From: Streptomyces sp. NBC_00078
GTDB taxonomy: Bacteria; Actinomycetota; Actinomycetes; Streptomycetales; Streptomycetaceae
Direction: 5' to 3'
DNA length: 64,000 nucleotides
NCBI RefSeq assembly: GCF_026343335.1
Contig: NZ_JAPELX010000001.1
Span: 1,984,001-2,048,000 of the forward strand
Below the pieces are notes generated by a model. It had not been told where the DNA came from. It searched no databases and saw nothing but the letters and a program-made list of their open reading frames with translations. The position numbers were made by a program, and so were the translations under genes. Positions 1-8,127 of this stretch are shown piece after piece; the stretch's first letter is position 1; each line of letters starts with the position of its first letter.

Positions 1-1
1 C

Positions 2-628
2 GATCAACGTGCCATCGTTGATTCGGTCAACAGGGCCCAGCTGTACGCACAACGCAGGGGCACGCTCAATGTCGCCTCGGCGGGCAATTCCAATGACGAC
101 CTCGATTCGAACGCCCTCACCGATGCCTCCAGCCCCGACGACTCGACCCCGGCGACCCGGACGGTCGACCCGCACGAGTGCTTCGACGTGCCGACGCAGC
201 TGCCGGGTGTCGTCACGGTGAGCGCGACGGGCGTCACCGGCGCCAAGTCGTACTACTCCAGCTACGGTGACGGCGTCATCGACGTCGCGGCGCCCGGCGG
301 CGACAAGTACAAGGCGGCGGACACGCCGTCGAAGGACGGCCGCATCCTGTCGACTCTGCCGAACAACCAGTACGGCTACCTCCAGGGCACGTCGATGGCC
401 TCGCCGCACGTCGCGGGTGTCGCAGCGCTGCTCAAGTCGACGCACCCGCACGCGTCCCCGGCCCGCCTGCAGGCGCTCCTCAAGGCACAGGCCGACAACC
501 CGGGCTGCCCGACCGGCCCGTACGACGGCAACGGCGACGGTGTCGTCGACGCCACCTGCGTGGGCGGCAAGCGGTTCAACGGCTTCTACGGCTTCGGCAT
601 CGTCAACGCACTGCGCGCGGTGAAGTAG
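2..628 (+). CDS. S8 (subtilisin-like) serine protease, C-terminal part
   Basis: The gene enters from outside the window; the last 209 codons are read in the frame beginning at base 2. The segment SAGNS near the beginning supplies the oxyanion-hole Asn of subtilisins, and GTSMASPHVAGVAALL carries the catalytic Ser. The Asp and His of the triad and any signal peptide lie upstream, outside the window. The end of the protein (NGDGVVDATC, then YGFGIVNALRAV) is typical of secreted actinomycete subtilases that stop shortly after the catalytic domain. It probably acts outside the cell on protein or peptide substrates. Substrate and propeptide cannot be judged. Confidence 0.93.
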   Translation, partial: DQRAIVDSVNRAQLYAQRRGTLNVASAGNSNDDLDSNALTDASSPDDSTPATRTVDPHECFDVPTQLPGVVTVSATGVTGAKSYYSSYGDGVIDVAAPGGDKYKAADTPSKDGRILSTLPNNQYGYLQGTSMASPHVAGVAALLKSTHPHASPARLQALLKAQADNPGCPTGPYDGNGDGVVDATCVGGKRFNGFYGFGIVNALRAVK

Positions 629-673
629 GACCTGCGCGAGCGGGGTCAAGGGCCGGACGGGCACCCTTCAGTT

Positions 674-1349
674 CTAGAGGTCGTTGCAACACCCCAGTTC
701 AGGGGATGCAATGCACTTCGAGATCCGTAGGAACCGGACGGCTCAGGGGCCTGTGAAGCTGAGCCGGGAGCGCGCGGAATACTCCCGGCTCGTGCAGCAG
801 GGCTACAGCAACAAGGAAGCCTGCCGGCTGGTCGGTATCGACGAGCGGACCGGCAGGAAGTGGCGCAACGGCCGTAGCGCCGGCAGCAGGCAGAAGGCGG
901 CCCCACCGATCGACACGGTGGTGCCGCCTTCCGGTCCGTCCCGGTACCTGCGCGAGGGCGACCGGATCCACATCGCCGACCGGCTGCGAGAGAAGGCGAC
1001 CGTCCGGGCGATCGCCGCGGAACTGGGCCGCAGCCCGTCCACCATCAGCAGGGAGATCCGCCGCAACCGGCACCCGGCCAACGGGCAGTACCGGCCGCAC
1101 GCCGCCCAGGCCCGCGCCGATGCCCGCCGGCCCCGCCCCAAGCCAGGGAAGATCGGACAGAACCCCGAGCTGCGGGACTTCATCCAGAGCCGCCGGCGTC
1201 TTCGGTGGAGTCCGGAGCAGATCTGCCAGGCTCTTCGGGCACAGTTCCCCCAGCGGCCGGAGATGCACGTGGTCCACGAGACGGTCTACCAGGCTCTCTA
1301 CGTCCAAGGACGCTCAGAGCTGCGCCGCGAGCTTGCCCGCGCCCTTCGG
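674..1349 (+). mobile_element. IS30-family element remnant (left part only)
   Basis: The segment contains a possible left terminal region around 679-695 (GGTCGTTGCAACACCCC, resembling ends I recall for actinomycete IS30-like elements) followed by the first two thirds of an IS30-type transposase gene. The right end and the catalytic domain are gone. Sequence on the right switches abruptly to an unrelated CoA-transferase at about 1347-1350, so no right inverted repeat or target duplication can be identified. Confidence 0.7.
711..1349 (+). pseudogene. Truncated IS30-family transposase
   Basis: The first 213 or so residues of an IS30 transposase are intact. They include an N-terminal helix-turn-helix (SNKEACRLVGIDERTGRKW), the second typical IS30 HTH (VRAIAAELGRSPSTISREI, followed by RRNRH) and the conserved segment WSPEQICQALR...HETVYQALY. 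The reading then stops matching at ALR, about codon 213. The whole DDE catalytic domain (usually a further ~200 residues) is missing, so the product cannot transpose. The ATG at 711 is preferred over a TTG at 684. The frame stays open by chance into the next gene (to 2420), but that readthrough peptide is Arg/Gly-rich and meaningless. Confidence 0.85.
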
Positions 1350-2316
1350 GGCGGCCCTCGCCGAGCGGTCCGCGGTCGACGTCGAGGAGGCGGTGTACGC
1401 GGCCGGAGAGCTGGCCGTGGCCCTGCGGACGCCCGAGGAGTGGGCCGCGCACGGGCAGGCGGCCGCCCTGTCCGCACGGCCTCTGGTGGAGCGCGAGCGG
1501 CTCGACTCCGCGCACGCGCGCGTGCTCACGCCGGTCGACGGGTCTCCCCTGCTGCCCGCCGCCGGGCTGCGCGTCCTGGATCTGACCCGGGTCCTCGCGG
1601 GCCCGATCGCCACCCGCACACTCGCCCTGCTGGGCGCGGACGTACTGCGCGTCGATCCGCCGCAGCTGCCCGAACTGCCCGACCAGCACGCCGACACCGG
1701 GTTCGGGAAGCGTCTCGCGACCCTCGACCTGGCGGCGGACCGGGGCATCTTCGAGGATCTGCTCACAAAGGCCGACGTCGTCGTCACCGGGTATCGGCCG
1801 GGCGCCCTCGACCGGTTCGGGCTGTCGGCTCAGGCGCTGGCCGAGCGGCGCCCGGGGATCGTCGTCGCGCAGGTGTCCGCCTGGGGCGTGTACGGGCCGT
1901 GGGGGGACCGGCGTGGCTTCGACAGCCTGGTGCAGGTGGCCTCGGGGATCGCCGCCACCGAAGGCTCCGAGGAGCAGCCGGGTGCACTGCCCGCGCAGGC
2001 TCTCGACCACGGCACGGGCTATCTGCTCGCGGGCGCGGTGCTGCGAGCGCTGACCGAGCAGTCGCACGAGGGTGGGAGCCGGTTCGTCCGGCTGGCGCTG
2101 GCGCGGACGGCTCAGTGGCTCGTGCACGGCAGCGGGGCCGGTGCCGGTGCCGCCGGGGACGAGGCGTACGACGGGCCCGGGCCCTGGCTCGCCGGGACGG
2201 ACAGCGCGCTGGGACGGCTGCGGTACACGCTGCCGCCGGTGTCCTTCGCGGGCGGGCCCGTCGACTGGGCGCGGCCGCCGGTGCCCTGGGGTACGGATCG
2301 CGCGCGGTGGCTCTGA
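1347..2316 (+). pseudogene. 5'-truncated CaiB/BaiF-type (class III) CoA-transferase
   Basis: The frame from about 1347 encodes ~322 residues of a family III CoA-transferase. The central signature LLPAAGLRVLDLTRVLAGPIATRTLALLGADVLRVD is clear, followed by KADVVVTGYRPGALDRFGL and VSAWGVYGPWGDRRGFDSLVQVASGIA. In this family such a segment follows an N-terminal domain, so the start has been lost where the IS30 fragment abuts. No credible start codon and ribosome site exist at the junction. The most economical history is insertion of an IS30-like element followed by an adjacent deletion that removed the right half of the element and the head of this gene. Family members move CoA between carboxylic acids; the substrate here is unknown. 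Confidence 0.82.
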
Positions 2317-2425
2317 GTTCCGGGGCGACCGAAAACGTACCCATGGGCGGAATGCCGCACCGCCAGTTGTTCGCCTTTACTTGCCCGGCTCTGCGACGGT
2401 TGGTGAAGATCTTGAGGTGACTTTG

Positions 2426-3424
2426 ATGAGACGACCGGCCGGGGCGGCCGACGCCGGCGGGCCTGTTCGGCGTCTTGGTGCCGGCCGGGCCGTCGCCGTC
2501 CTCGTCCTGGTGGCGTCGGCGGCACTGATACCGCTGCTCGGCCCGTCCGCCGCGCTGCACGGCACCGGGGAGGCCGCCGCACCCGGTGTCGGCGGCATCG
2601 CGCTGCTGCGAGCGCTGCTGTTCGCCGCGCTGTGCGTCCCGGTGGGCGAGCTCTTCGTGAACCGTCTGGCCCGTTCGCTGCCCGGTGCCCCCGCGGACGC
2701 GCCCCGCAGCTGGGCCCCGTACACGGCCGCCGCCGGTTTCGTCGCCGCCCTGGGGCTGGCCTCGGTGGTGGCCACGGGCAACCTGGTGCCGCACAGCCTC
2801 TCCGAGATCGACGTGGGCGGCCTGTCCGACTCGCGAGACGGCAGGCTCGCGCTCGTCGAGGTCAACGGCTTCCTCGCGGCCGGCCTGTGTGCCCTCTCGG
2901 GCCGTCCGGCGACCCAGGCGTGGCCGCTGGCCGCCGTGGTCGTGGCGGAGGCGCTGCGGGCGCATCCCGCGACGGAGCACGGACCGCTGTTGGGGGCGGG
3001 CCTGACGCTGGTTCACCTGACGTGCGCGACGCTGTGGGCGGGCGGTCTGCTGCACGCGGTGCGTACGCTGCGCCGCTGGGGGCCTTCGGAGGCGGGCGCT
3101 GCACTGCTCGGGCTCTACGCGCGCGTGGCGGCCGTTCTGCTCGCCGTCATCACCGCCACCGGAGTGTGGAGTTCGCTGCGCCGCATGCCGTCCCACACGA
3201 TCCTCGACCAGCTGGCGACGACGGCGTACGGGCGCACCCTGCTCGCCAAGGTGATCCTCGTGGCCGTCGTCGCCGTGCTCGCCCTGTGGGCGCGGGTCCG
3301 GCTGCGCCGCGCCCCCGATCCGCTGACCGCCCGCGGCCCCGCGCGTGCCGAGGTCGTCGCCCTGGGGGTGGTGGTCGTGGTGTCCGGGCTGCTGACGGCG
3401 CTGCCGCTGCCCATCAGATGGTGA
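2426..3424 (+). CDS. CopD-family copper-resistance-like membrane protein
   Basis: A 332-residue integral membrane protein with about eight predicted hydrophobic helices. The C-terminal half (LTLVHLTCATLWAGGLLHAV, then ARVAAVLLAVITATGVWSSL and YGRTLLAKVILVAVVAVLALW) is characteristic of the CopD domain, in which conserved His and Trp residues in the membrane are thought to handle copper. There is no CopC domain or partner gene nearby, unlike the usual copC-copD pairing, so copper import is likely but not proven. The ATG at 2426 follows GAGG with 8-nt spacing; a GTG at 2417 is in frame. The gene converges on the dehydrogenase at 3453. Confidence 0.82.
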   Translation: MRRPAGAADAGGPVRRLGAGRAVAVLVLVASAALIPLLGPSAALHGTGEAAAPGVGGIALLRALLFAALCVPVGELFVNRLARSLPGAPADAPRSWAPYTAAAGFVAALGLASVVATGNLVPHSLSEIDVGGLSDSRDGRLALVEVNGFLAAGLCALSGRPATQAWPLAAVVVAEALRAHPATEHGPLLGAGLTLVHLTCATLWAGGLLHAVRTLRRWGPSEAGAALLGLYARVAAVLLAVITATGVWSSLRRMPSHTILDQLATTAYGRTLLAKVILVAVVAVLALWARVRLRRAPDPLTARGPARAEVVALGVVVVVSGLLTALPLPIRW

Positions 3425-3452
3425 ATGCCGGCGGACGCCCGGACGGTGAACG

Positions 3453-4496
3453 TCAGTTGGTCACCAGCACCTTGAGTGCGGTGCGCTCGTCCATCGCCTT
3501 GTAGCCGTCGGGGACGCCCTCCAGACCGACCGTCATGTCGAAGACCGGCGAGGCGTCGACGGTGCCGTCCAGGACATCGGGCAGCAGCTCCGGGATGTAG
3601 GCGCGGACCGGTGCGACGCCGCCGCGCAGCGCGATGTTCCGGTCGAACATGACGCCGAGGTCAAGACCGGTGGCGCTGCCGTGCGGGACGCCGACGAAGC
3701 CGATCGCGCCGCCGTCGCGGGTGATGTTGACCGCCGTACGCATGGACTGTTCCGTACCGACGGCCTCGACGACCGCGTGCGCGCCCTGTCCACGCGTGAG
3801 CTCGCGTACGGCTTCGACGGCCTCGTCCCCGCGTGCGGCGACGACGTCGGTGGCGCCGAAGCGGCGCGCGATGTCCGTGCGGACCTGGTGGCGGCCGAGC
3901 GCGATGATCCGCTCCGCGCCGAGGCGCCGGGCGGCGAGCACCGCGCACAGGCCGACGGCTCCGTCGCCGACGACGGCGACCGTGGCTCCCGGGCGGGCGG
4001 CCGCACCGAGCACCGCGTGATGACCGGTACCGAGCACGTCGGAGAGGGTCAGCAGGGAGGACAGCAGGTGGTCGTCGGAGGCGGCGTCCTTGGGGAGCTG
4101 TACGAGGGTGCCGTCGGCGAACGGCACGCGTACGGCCTCGCCCTGGCCACCGTCGTGTCCGACGGCGCCCCAGAAGCCGCCGTGCTCGCAGGAGGTGGTG
4201 AGGCCCTCGCGGCAGTGGTCGCAGACGCCGTCGGACCACATGAAGGGCGCGACGACGAGGTCACCACGGCGCACGCTGTCCACCTCGGAGCCGGTCTCCT
4301 CGACGATGCCGAGGAACTCGTGCCCGATCCGCTGCCCCGGCTGCCGGGCCGCCTCGCCGCGGTAGGCCCACAGGTCGCTGCCGCAGATGCAGGCGCGCAG
4401 CACCCGCACCACGGCGTCGGTGGGCAGCTGCGCCACGGGCTCGGGCACATCCTCCACACGCATGTCGTACGGGGCGTGGATGGTGGTGGCGCGCAT
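3453..4496 (-). CDS. Zinc-dependent alcohol dehydrogenase (MDR superfamily)
   Basis: A 347-residue medium-chain dehydrogenase. The catalytic zinc ligands are visible: Cys in CICGSDLW near residue 37 and GHEF near residue 59. The structural zinc lobe is reduced: VCDHCREGLTTSCEHGG retains three Cys and no fourth. The NAD(P)-binding Rossmann motif is VAVVGDGAVGLCAV near residue 170. The family oxidises alcohols or reduces aldehydes with NAD(P); this subgroup is often labelled glutathione-dependent formaldehyde dehydrogenase-like, but the substrate cannot be read from sequence. The start at 4496 has GAAGGA 8 nt upstream. Its upstream region contains the minisatellite at 4581-4790. Confidence 0.88.
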   Translation of the reverse strand: MRATTIHAPYDMRVEDVPEPVAQLPTDAVVRVLRACICGSDLWAYRGEAARQPGQRIGHEFLGIVEETGSEVDSVRRGDLVVAPFMWSDGVCDHCREGLTTSCEHGGFWGAVGHDGGQGEAVRVPFADGTLVQLPKDAASDDHLLSSLLTLSDVLGTGHHAVLGAAARPGATVAVVGDGAVGLCAVLAARRLGAERIIALGRHQVRTDIARRFGATDVVAARGDEAVEAVRELTRGQGAHAVVEAVGTEQSMRTAVNITRDGGAIGFVGVPHGSATGLDLGVMFDRNIALRGGVAPVRAYIPELLPDVLDGTVDASPVFDMTVGLEGVPDGYKAMDERTALKVLVTN

Positions 4497-4580
4497 GGCG
4501 AGGATCCTTCTCGTGCGGTGGCGTGGCTGCGCTCAGGGGTGGCGAGCGCACTTCACCGTACGTCGCGACCGGGGCGGCCG

Positions 4581-4790
4581 CGCATCAAGGTCCGTCGGCA
4601 GGGACCGCGCATCGAGATCCTTCGAAGGGGACGGCCACGCACCGAGACCCGCCACCAGGGACCGTCACGCACCAAGATCCGCCGACAGGGACACGGCCGC
4701 GCATCGAGATCCTTCGACGGGGGCGGCCACGCACCGAGACCCGCCACCAAGGACCGTCACGCACCGAGACCCGCCGGCGGGGGTCGTCAG
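4581..4790. repeat. 30-bp minisatellite, 7 units in a 92-bp higher-order pattern
   Basis: Units begin with CGCAYC at 4581, 4608, 4638, 4668, 4700, 4730 and 4760, with lengths 27, 30, 30, 32, 30, 30 and ~30 bp. Units 2-4 (4608-4699) and 5-7 (4700-4790) form two near-identical trimers, so a 92-bp block was duplicated after the 30-bp unit arose. The last unit overlaps the stop codon of the VIT-family gene (4787-4789). The 30-bp period is a multiple of three; one minus-strand frame reads GGSRCV-type decapeptides without stops. It fills the space between the VIT gene and the 5' end of the alcohol dehydrogenase. Confidence 0.92.
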
Positions 4791-5497
4791 ACCCCGGCCA
4801 CCCCCAGCAGCCTCCCCGCCGCGTAGGTGACCCCCATCGCCAGGGCTCCCCCCACCGCATTCCGCAGGACCGCCCGCCCGGGCGCCGCGGAGCCGAGCCG
4901 TGCGCTGGTCCAGCCGGTGAGGACGAGAGCGGCCAGCACCGACACCACCGTGACCCACAGCCGCCAGTCCGACGGCGGCAGCACGATCGCCAGCAGCGGC
5001 AGCAGCGCCCCCACGGTGAACGACAGGAAGCTCGCCCACGCCGCGTGCCACGGATTGGTCAGCTCGTCGGGGTCGATGCCGAGCTCCACGCGCGCGTGCG
5101 CCCTGAGCGCGTCGCGTTCCGTCAGCTGCTCGGCTGCCTCCCTGGCCACCTCGCGCGACATCCCCCGCTCCTGGAGCAGCTGGGTCAGCTCCTCCAGCTC
5201 GGCCTCCGGCTGCTCGCGCAGCTCCCGCCGCTCCAGGGCGAGGGCCGCCATCTCCGAGTCCCGCTGGGTGGAGACGGACACGTACTCGCCCGCGGCCATC
5301 GACATCGACCCGGCCAGCAGGCCCGCGAGCCCCGCGGTGAGCAGCGCCGAGCGGTCGTCCGTCGCGCCGGCCACGCCGACGACGAGACCCGCGGTGGACA
5401 CGATGCCGTCGTTCGCGCCCAGGACGGCCGCCCGCAGCCAGTTCAGCCGCGTGCCCAGCGAGCCCCCGTGCGCCTCGTCGTGCGTTGGTTGCGTCAC
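4787..5497 (-). CDS. VIT1/CCC1-family iron/manganese transporter
   Basis: A 236-residue protein of the vacuolar iron transporter family. Signatures are LRAAVLGANDGIVSTAGLVVGVAGA near residue 23, AGLLAGSMSMAAGEYVSVSTQRDSE near 60-85, a charged cytoplasmic stretch (~85-150, Glu-rich, the presumed metal-binding region), and three C-terminal membrane helices beginning at WASFLSFTVGALLPLLA. Prokaryotic members export or store Fe2+ or Mn2+. GTG start at 5497. Its stop codon lies inside the 30-bp repeat array, so the far C-terminus (GRLLGVAGV) is at the edge of repeat expansion. Confidence 0.9.
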   Translation of the reverse strand: MTQPTHDEAHGGSLGTRLNWLRAAVLGANDGIVSTAGLVVGVAGATDDRSALLTAGLAGLLAGSMSMAAGEYVSVSTQRDSEMAALALERRELREQPEAELEELTQLLQERGMSREVAREAAEQLTERDALRAHARVELGIDPDELTNPWHAAWASFLSFTVGALLPLLAIVLPPSDWRLWVTVVSVLAALVLTGWTSARLGSAAPGRAVLRNAVGGALAMGVTYAAGRLLGVAGV

Positions 5498-5521
5498 CCG
5501 GGGAGGATCCCACCCCGGGTG

Positions 5522-6751
5522 TCACCACACCCGCACCGACGCCCCCTTCGCGAACGCCGGGCTCGTCGCGTCGGCCGGCGGTACTGCCAGCGGCTCGGCC
5601 AGCTCCGCCACGGCCGGCCCCACCTTTGCCGCGATCGGGTCCAGCAGGTCCAGGTCGAAGCCGTACACGCGGGCCGCGTTGCCGCCGATCATGGCCGCGA
5701 CCTCCTCGCGCGGCACGCCCGCGTACGCGATGCGCAGGCCCTCCCTGGAGTACGGGTACGTCCCCTCGTCGTGCGGGTAGTCGCTGCCCCACATGATCTT
5801 GTCGACGCCGATGCGGTCCCGCAGGGGCACCTCGTGGGGGCGCATGAAGCTGGCGCCGACGAAGCAGTTGTCGTGCCACACCTCGGAGGGCGGTTTGCCC
5901 ATGCGGGCGGCCAGGCCGGCGCCGAATTTGGACTCGGCGGTGGTCGCCTTCGTCGCGGCGACCAGGCGGCCGTGGTAGTAGTCCAGCATGTCGAGCACTC
6001 CGGGGATCCAGCCCGAGCCCTGCTCGGTCAGCACCAGCTTCAGCTCCGGGTGGCGGCGGAAGGCGCCCCCGAACACCAGGTGCCACAGGGCGCGGTGGGA
6101 GAACCAGGTCGTCTCGACCATGAAGACCGCGCGGGCGGCCGGCTCGTCGCCGAGCGGCGGGGACGCCGACCCCGCGTGGTGGTTCACGGGGACGCCCAGC
6201 TCCGCACAGACCGCCCAGAGGGGGTCGTACGACTGCGAGTAGAGCTCCGGCAGACCGGAGCCCGGCGGTGTGCCCGGCAGCATCAGGCCGCCCTTGAGGC
6301 CCGCTTCGGCGGCCCACCTGACCTCCTGCACGGCCGCGTCCACGTCGTTCAGGAGGATCTGGAAGACGCCCGCCCGCCGGCCCGGTGCCGCCGCGCAGAA
6401 GTCCGCGAGCCAGCGGTTGTGGGCGCGCAGGCCGGCCCAGCGCCGTTCGAACTCCTCGGCGGTGGGCGCGGGAGCCATCAGGGAGCCGGACGGGAAGAAC
6501 GGCGGAATGGTGTTCGGGAAGAGGACCTCGGCGACGATGCCGTCCTCCTCCAGCTCCGCCACCCGGCGCTCGGAGTTCCAGTTCTTGTCGGCGGTGTCGG
6601 CGAGCAGGTCCTCGTACGGATTGACGTATGTCGCCGCCCACACGTCGAACTCGTCGTGGTGGCGCCGTTCCAGGTACGGCTTGTAGTCCAGGAGGTCGGC
6701 TCCCGCGTGGCAGTCGGCGGAAATGACGGTGTAGCGGTCGTCTGCGGTCAT
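5522..6751 (-). CDS. Amidohydrolase-2 family metal-dependent hydrolase (downstream copy)
   Basis: A 409-residue TIM-barrel metal-dependent hydrolase of the PF04909 type. The N-terminal metal motif is ISADCHAG; the C-terminal conserved segment is IMWGSDYPHDEGTYPYS, with the Asp expected to bind the metal; the middle has VNHHAGSASPP. Relatives include ACMSD-type decarboxylases and related C-C or C-N hydrolases; substrate unknown. The ATG at 6751 overlaps the preceding stop as ATGA, so translation is coupled to the paralogue upstream (6748-8031), with which it shares the whole layout. It is the last gene of a four-gene operon. Confidence 0.85.
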   Translation of the reverse strand: MTADDRYTVISADCHAGADLLDYKPYLERRHHDEFDVWAATYVNPYEDLLADTADKNWNSERRVAELEEDGIVAEVLFPNTIPPFFPSGSLMAPAPTAEEFERRWAGLRAHNRWLADFCAAAPGRRAGVFQILLNDVDAAVQEVRWAAEAGLKGGLMLPGTPPGSGLPELYSQSYDPLWAVCAELGVPVNHHAGSASPPLGDEPAARAVFMVETTWFSHRALWHLVFGGAFRRHPELKLVLTEQGSGWIPGVLDMLDYYHGRLVAATKATTAESKFGAGLAARMGKPPSEVWHDNCFVGASFMRPHEVPLRDRIGVDKIMWGSDYPHDEGTYPYSREGLRIAYAGVPREEVAAMIGGNAARVYGFDLDLLDPIAAKVGPAVAELAEPLAVPPADATSPAFAKGASVRVW

Positions 6752-8031
6752 CGGTCCACTCCCAGGGCCGGAAAGTCGTGGTCGGTCAGCCAGTGCCGGC
6801 CCACCTCGCGCGAACGCGCCCAGGACGCCGCCACGGACGCCTGGTCGTCCGGCTGGCCGAGGTCGGCCGGTGTGGGGCCGATGCGGCGGGCCAGCGGGGT
6901 CAGTTCGCCGACGTCGAAGCCGAAGACCTCCGCAGCCGCCAGGCCCAGCATGCGGCGGGTCTCGGCCACCGGGATGTCGTGGAAGGTGCGCCGCAGCCAC
7001 GCGCGCGTGTCGGGCCAGGTGCCCTCGGGATGCGGGAAATCGCTGCCCCAGAGGATGTTGTCGACGCCGATCTCGTAACGCTGGGCCAGTTCACGGCGCT
7101 TGGTGTTGGTCGCGCAGATGAAGAGCTGGCGGTCCAGGTACTCGTGCGGCGGGCGTTTCACCTCCTGGAAGGGGGACAGCTTCTTGCCGCCGTGCGCGCC
7201 CAGGAAGAGGCGGTCCATGAACCACAGGAGGTTCGGCAGCCACCAGCAACCCGACTCCGCCACACCGAACTTCAGCCCCGGATGGCGTTCGAGGACGCCG
7301 GACCACAGGAGGAACCACAGCGGCCGGGCGGGCCACCAGGTGATCTCGGAGACGAAGATCCCGAGGTGGTCGCCGTACTCGCGCCGCGGCGCCGCGCCCG
7401 AGTGCGTCACCACGGGCATTCCGCATTCGGCGGCCGCCGCCCACACCGGGTCGTAACGGCGGTCGTGGTACGGCTCCTTGTCGACCCACATGGACGGAAT
7501 CATCAGCGCGCGCAGGCCGGACTCCCTGGCGCGGTGGATCTCCGCCACGACCCGCCGCGTCGGCGCCGTGATCGGCAACAGGGCGACCCCGCAGTGCCGT
7601 TCGGGGTGCTCCGACACGAAGTCCGCCAGCCAGCGGTTGTGGGCCTGCGCGCCCGCCATGCCCAGCTCCGGGTCCTGGTCGCCGGAGAGGCCGAGGCCCA
7701 CGCCGAAGGGAGCGGCGGTCCGGCTGTCGACGGCGTCGGCGTCCGGGAAGACGACCTCGGCGGCCACCCCGTCGCCGTCGAGTTCCTTCAGGCGCCGCGC
7801 GGTGTCCCAACCCCCGCGCAGGCCCTCCTCGTTGTCCTGGAACCACTTCGCCGCGAACGCCTCGTTGCGGATGCCGAGCCGCGTCATCTCCTCGCGGCGC
7901 CGCTCGCGCCCCGCGAGGAAGTCTTCGAAGTCCCGGTGGAAACGGGCGTCCAGATAGGGCCGGTACTCCTCGGTGGGCAGCCCGGCGTGGCAGTCGGAGG
8001 AGATGATCAGATACGGGTCCTGGTCGGTCAC
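6748..8031 (-). CDS. Amidohydrolase-2 family metal-dependent hydrolase (upstream copy)
   Basis: A 427-residue paralogue of the next gene: LIISSDCHAGLPTEEYRPYL at the N-terminus, AQAHNRWLADF in the middle, VVTHSGAAPRREYGDH, and ILWGSDFPHPEGTWPDT near the end. GTG at 8031 is chosen because GAGGGG precedes it with 5-nt spacing; an upstream ATG at 8082 would add 17 poor residues. Two side-by-side diverged copies suggest a heterodimer or consecutive hydrolytic or decarboxylating steps, but that is inference. A 96-bp gap separates it from the SDR gene. Confidence 0.85.
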   Translation of the reverse strand: MTDQDPYLIISSDCHAGLPTEEYRPYLDARFHRDFEDFLAGRERRREEMTRLGIRNEAFAAKWFQDNEEGLRGGWDTARRLKELDGDGVAAEVVFPDADAVDSRTAAPFGVGLGLSGDQDPELGMAGAQAHNRWLADFVSEHPERHCGVALLPITAPTRRVVAEIHRARESGLRALMIPSMWVDKEPYHDRRYDPVWAAAAECGMPVVTHSGAAPRREYGDHLGIFVSEITWWPARPLWFLLWSGVLERHPGLKFGVAESGCWWLPNLLWFMDRLFLGAHGGKKLSPFQEVKRPPHEYLDRQLFICATNTKRRELAQRYEIGVDNILWGSDFPHPEGTWPDTRAWLRRTFHDIPVAETRRMLGLAAAEVFGFDVGELTPLARRIGPTPADLGQPDDQASVAASWARSREVGRHWLTDHDFPALGVDR

Positions 8032-8127
8032 ATCGGCCCCTCGGTCCGGAATGCTGCGCTTCCCGGGGGACGCCCCGGGCACCCGGCCGACCGCGTGGCA
8101 CCGTCGGCGGACAAGCGCGGCAACGAT

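Noticed and set aside
1784..3196. 470-codon minus-strand frame opposite the CoA-transferase and CopD genes
   Set aside because: Shadow with Arg/Pro-rich composition crossing two unrelated plus-strand genes.
4581..4790. CRISPR-like array because of ~30-bp periodic units
   Set aside because: There are no unique spacers; units are contiguous diverged copies of one sequence, and no cas gene is near.
4523..7078. An 851-codon plus-strand open frame across the repeat array and the amidohydrolase gene
   Set aside because: It is a shadow frame: low-complexity repeat peptide followed by an Arg/His-rich antisense of two recognised genes.
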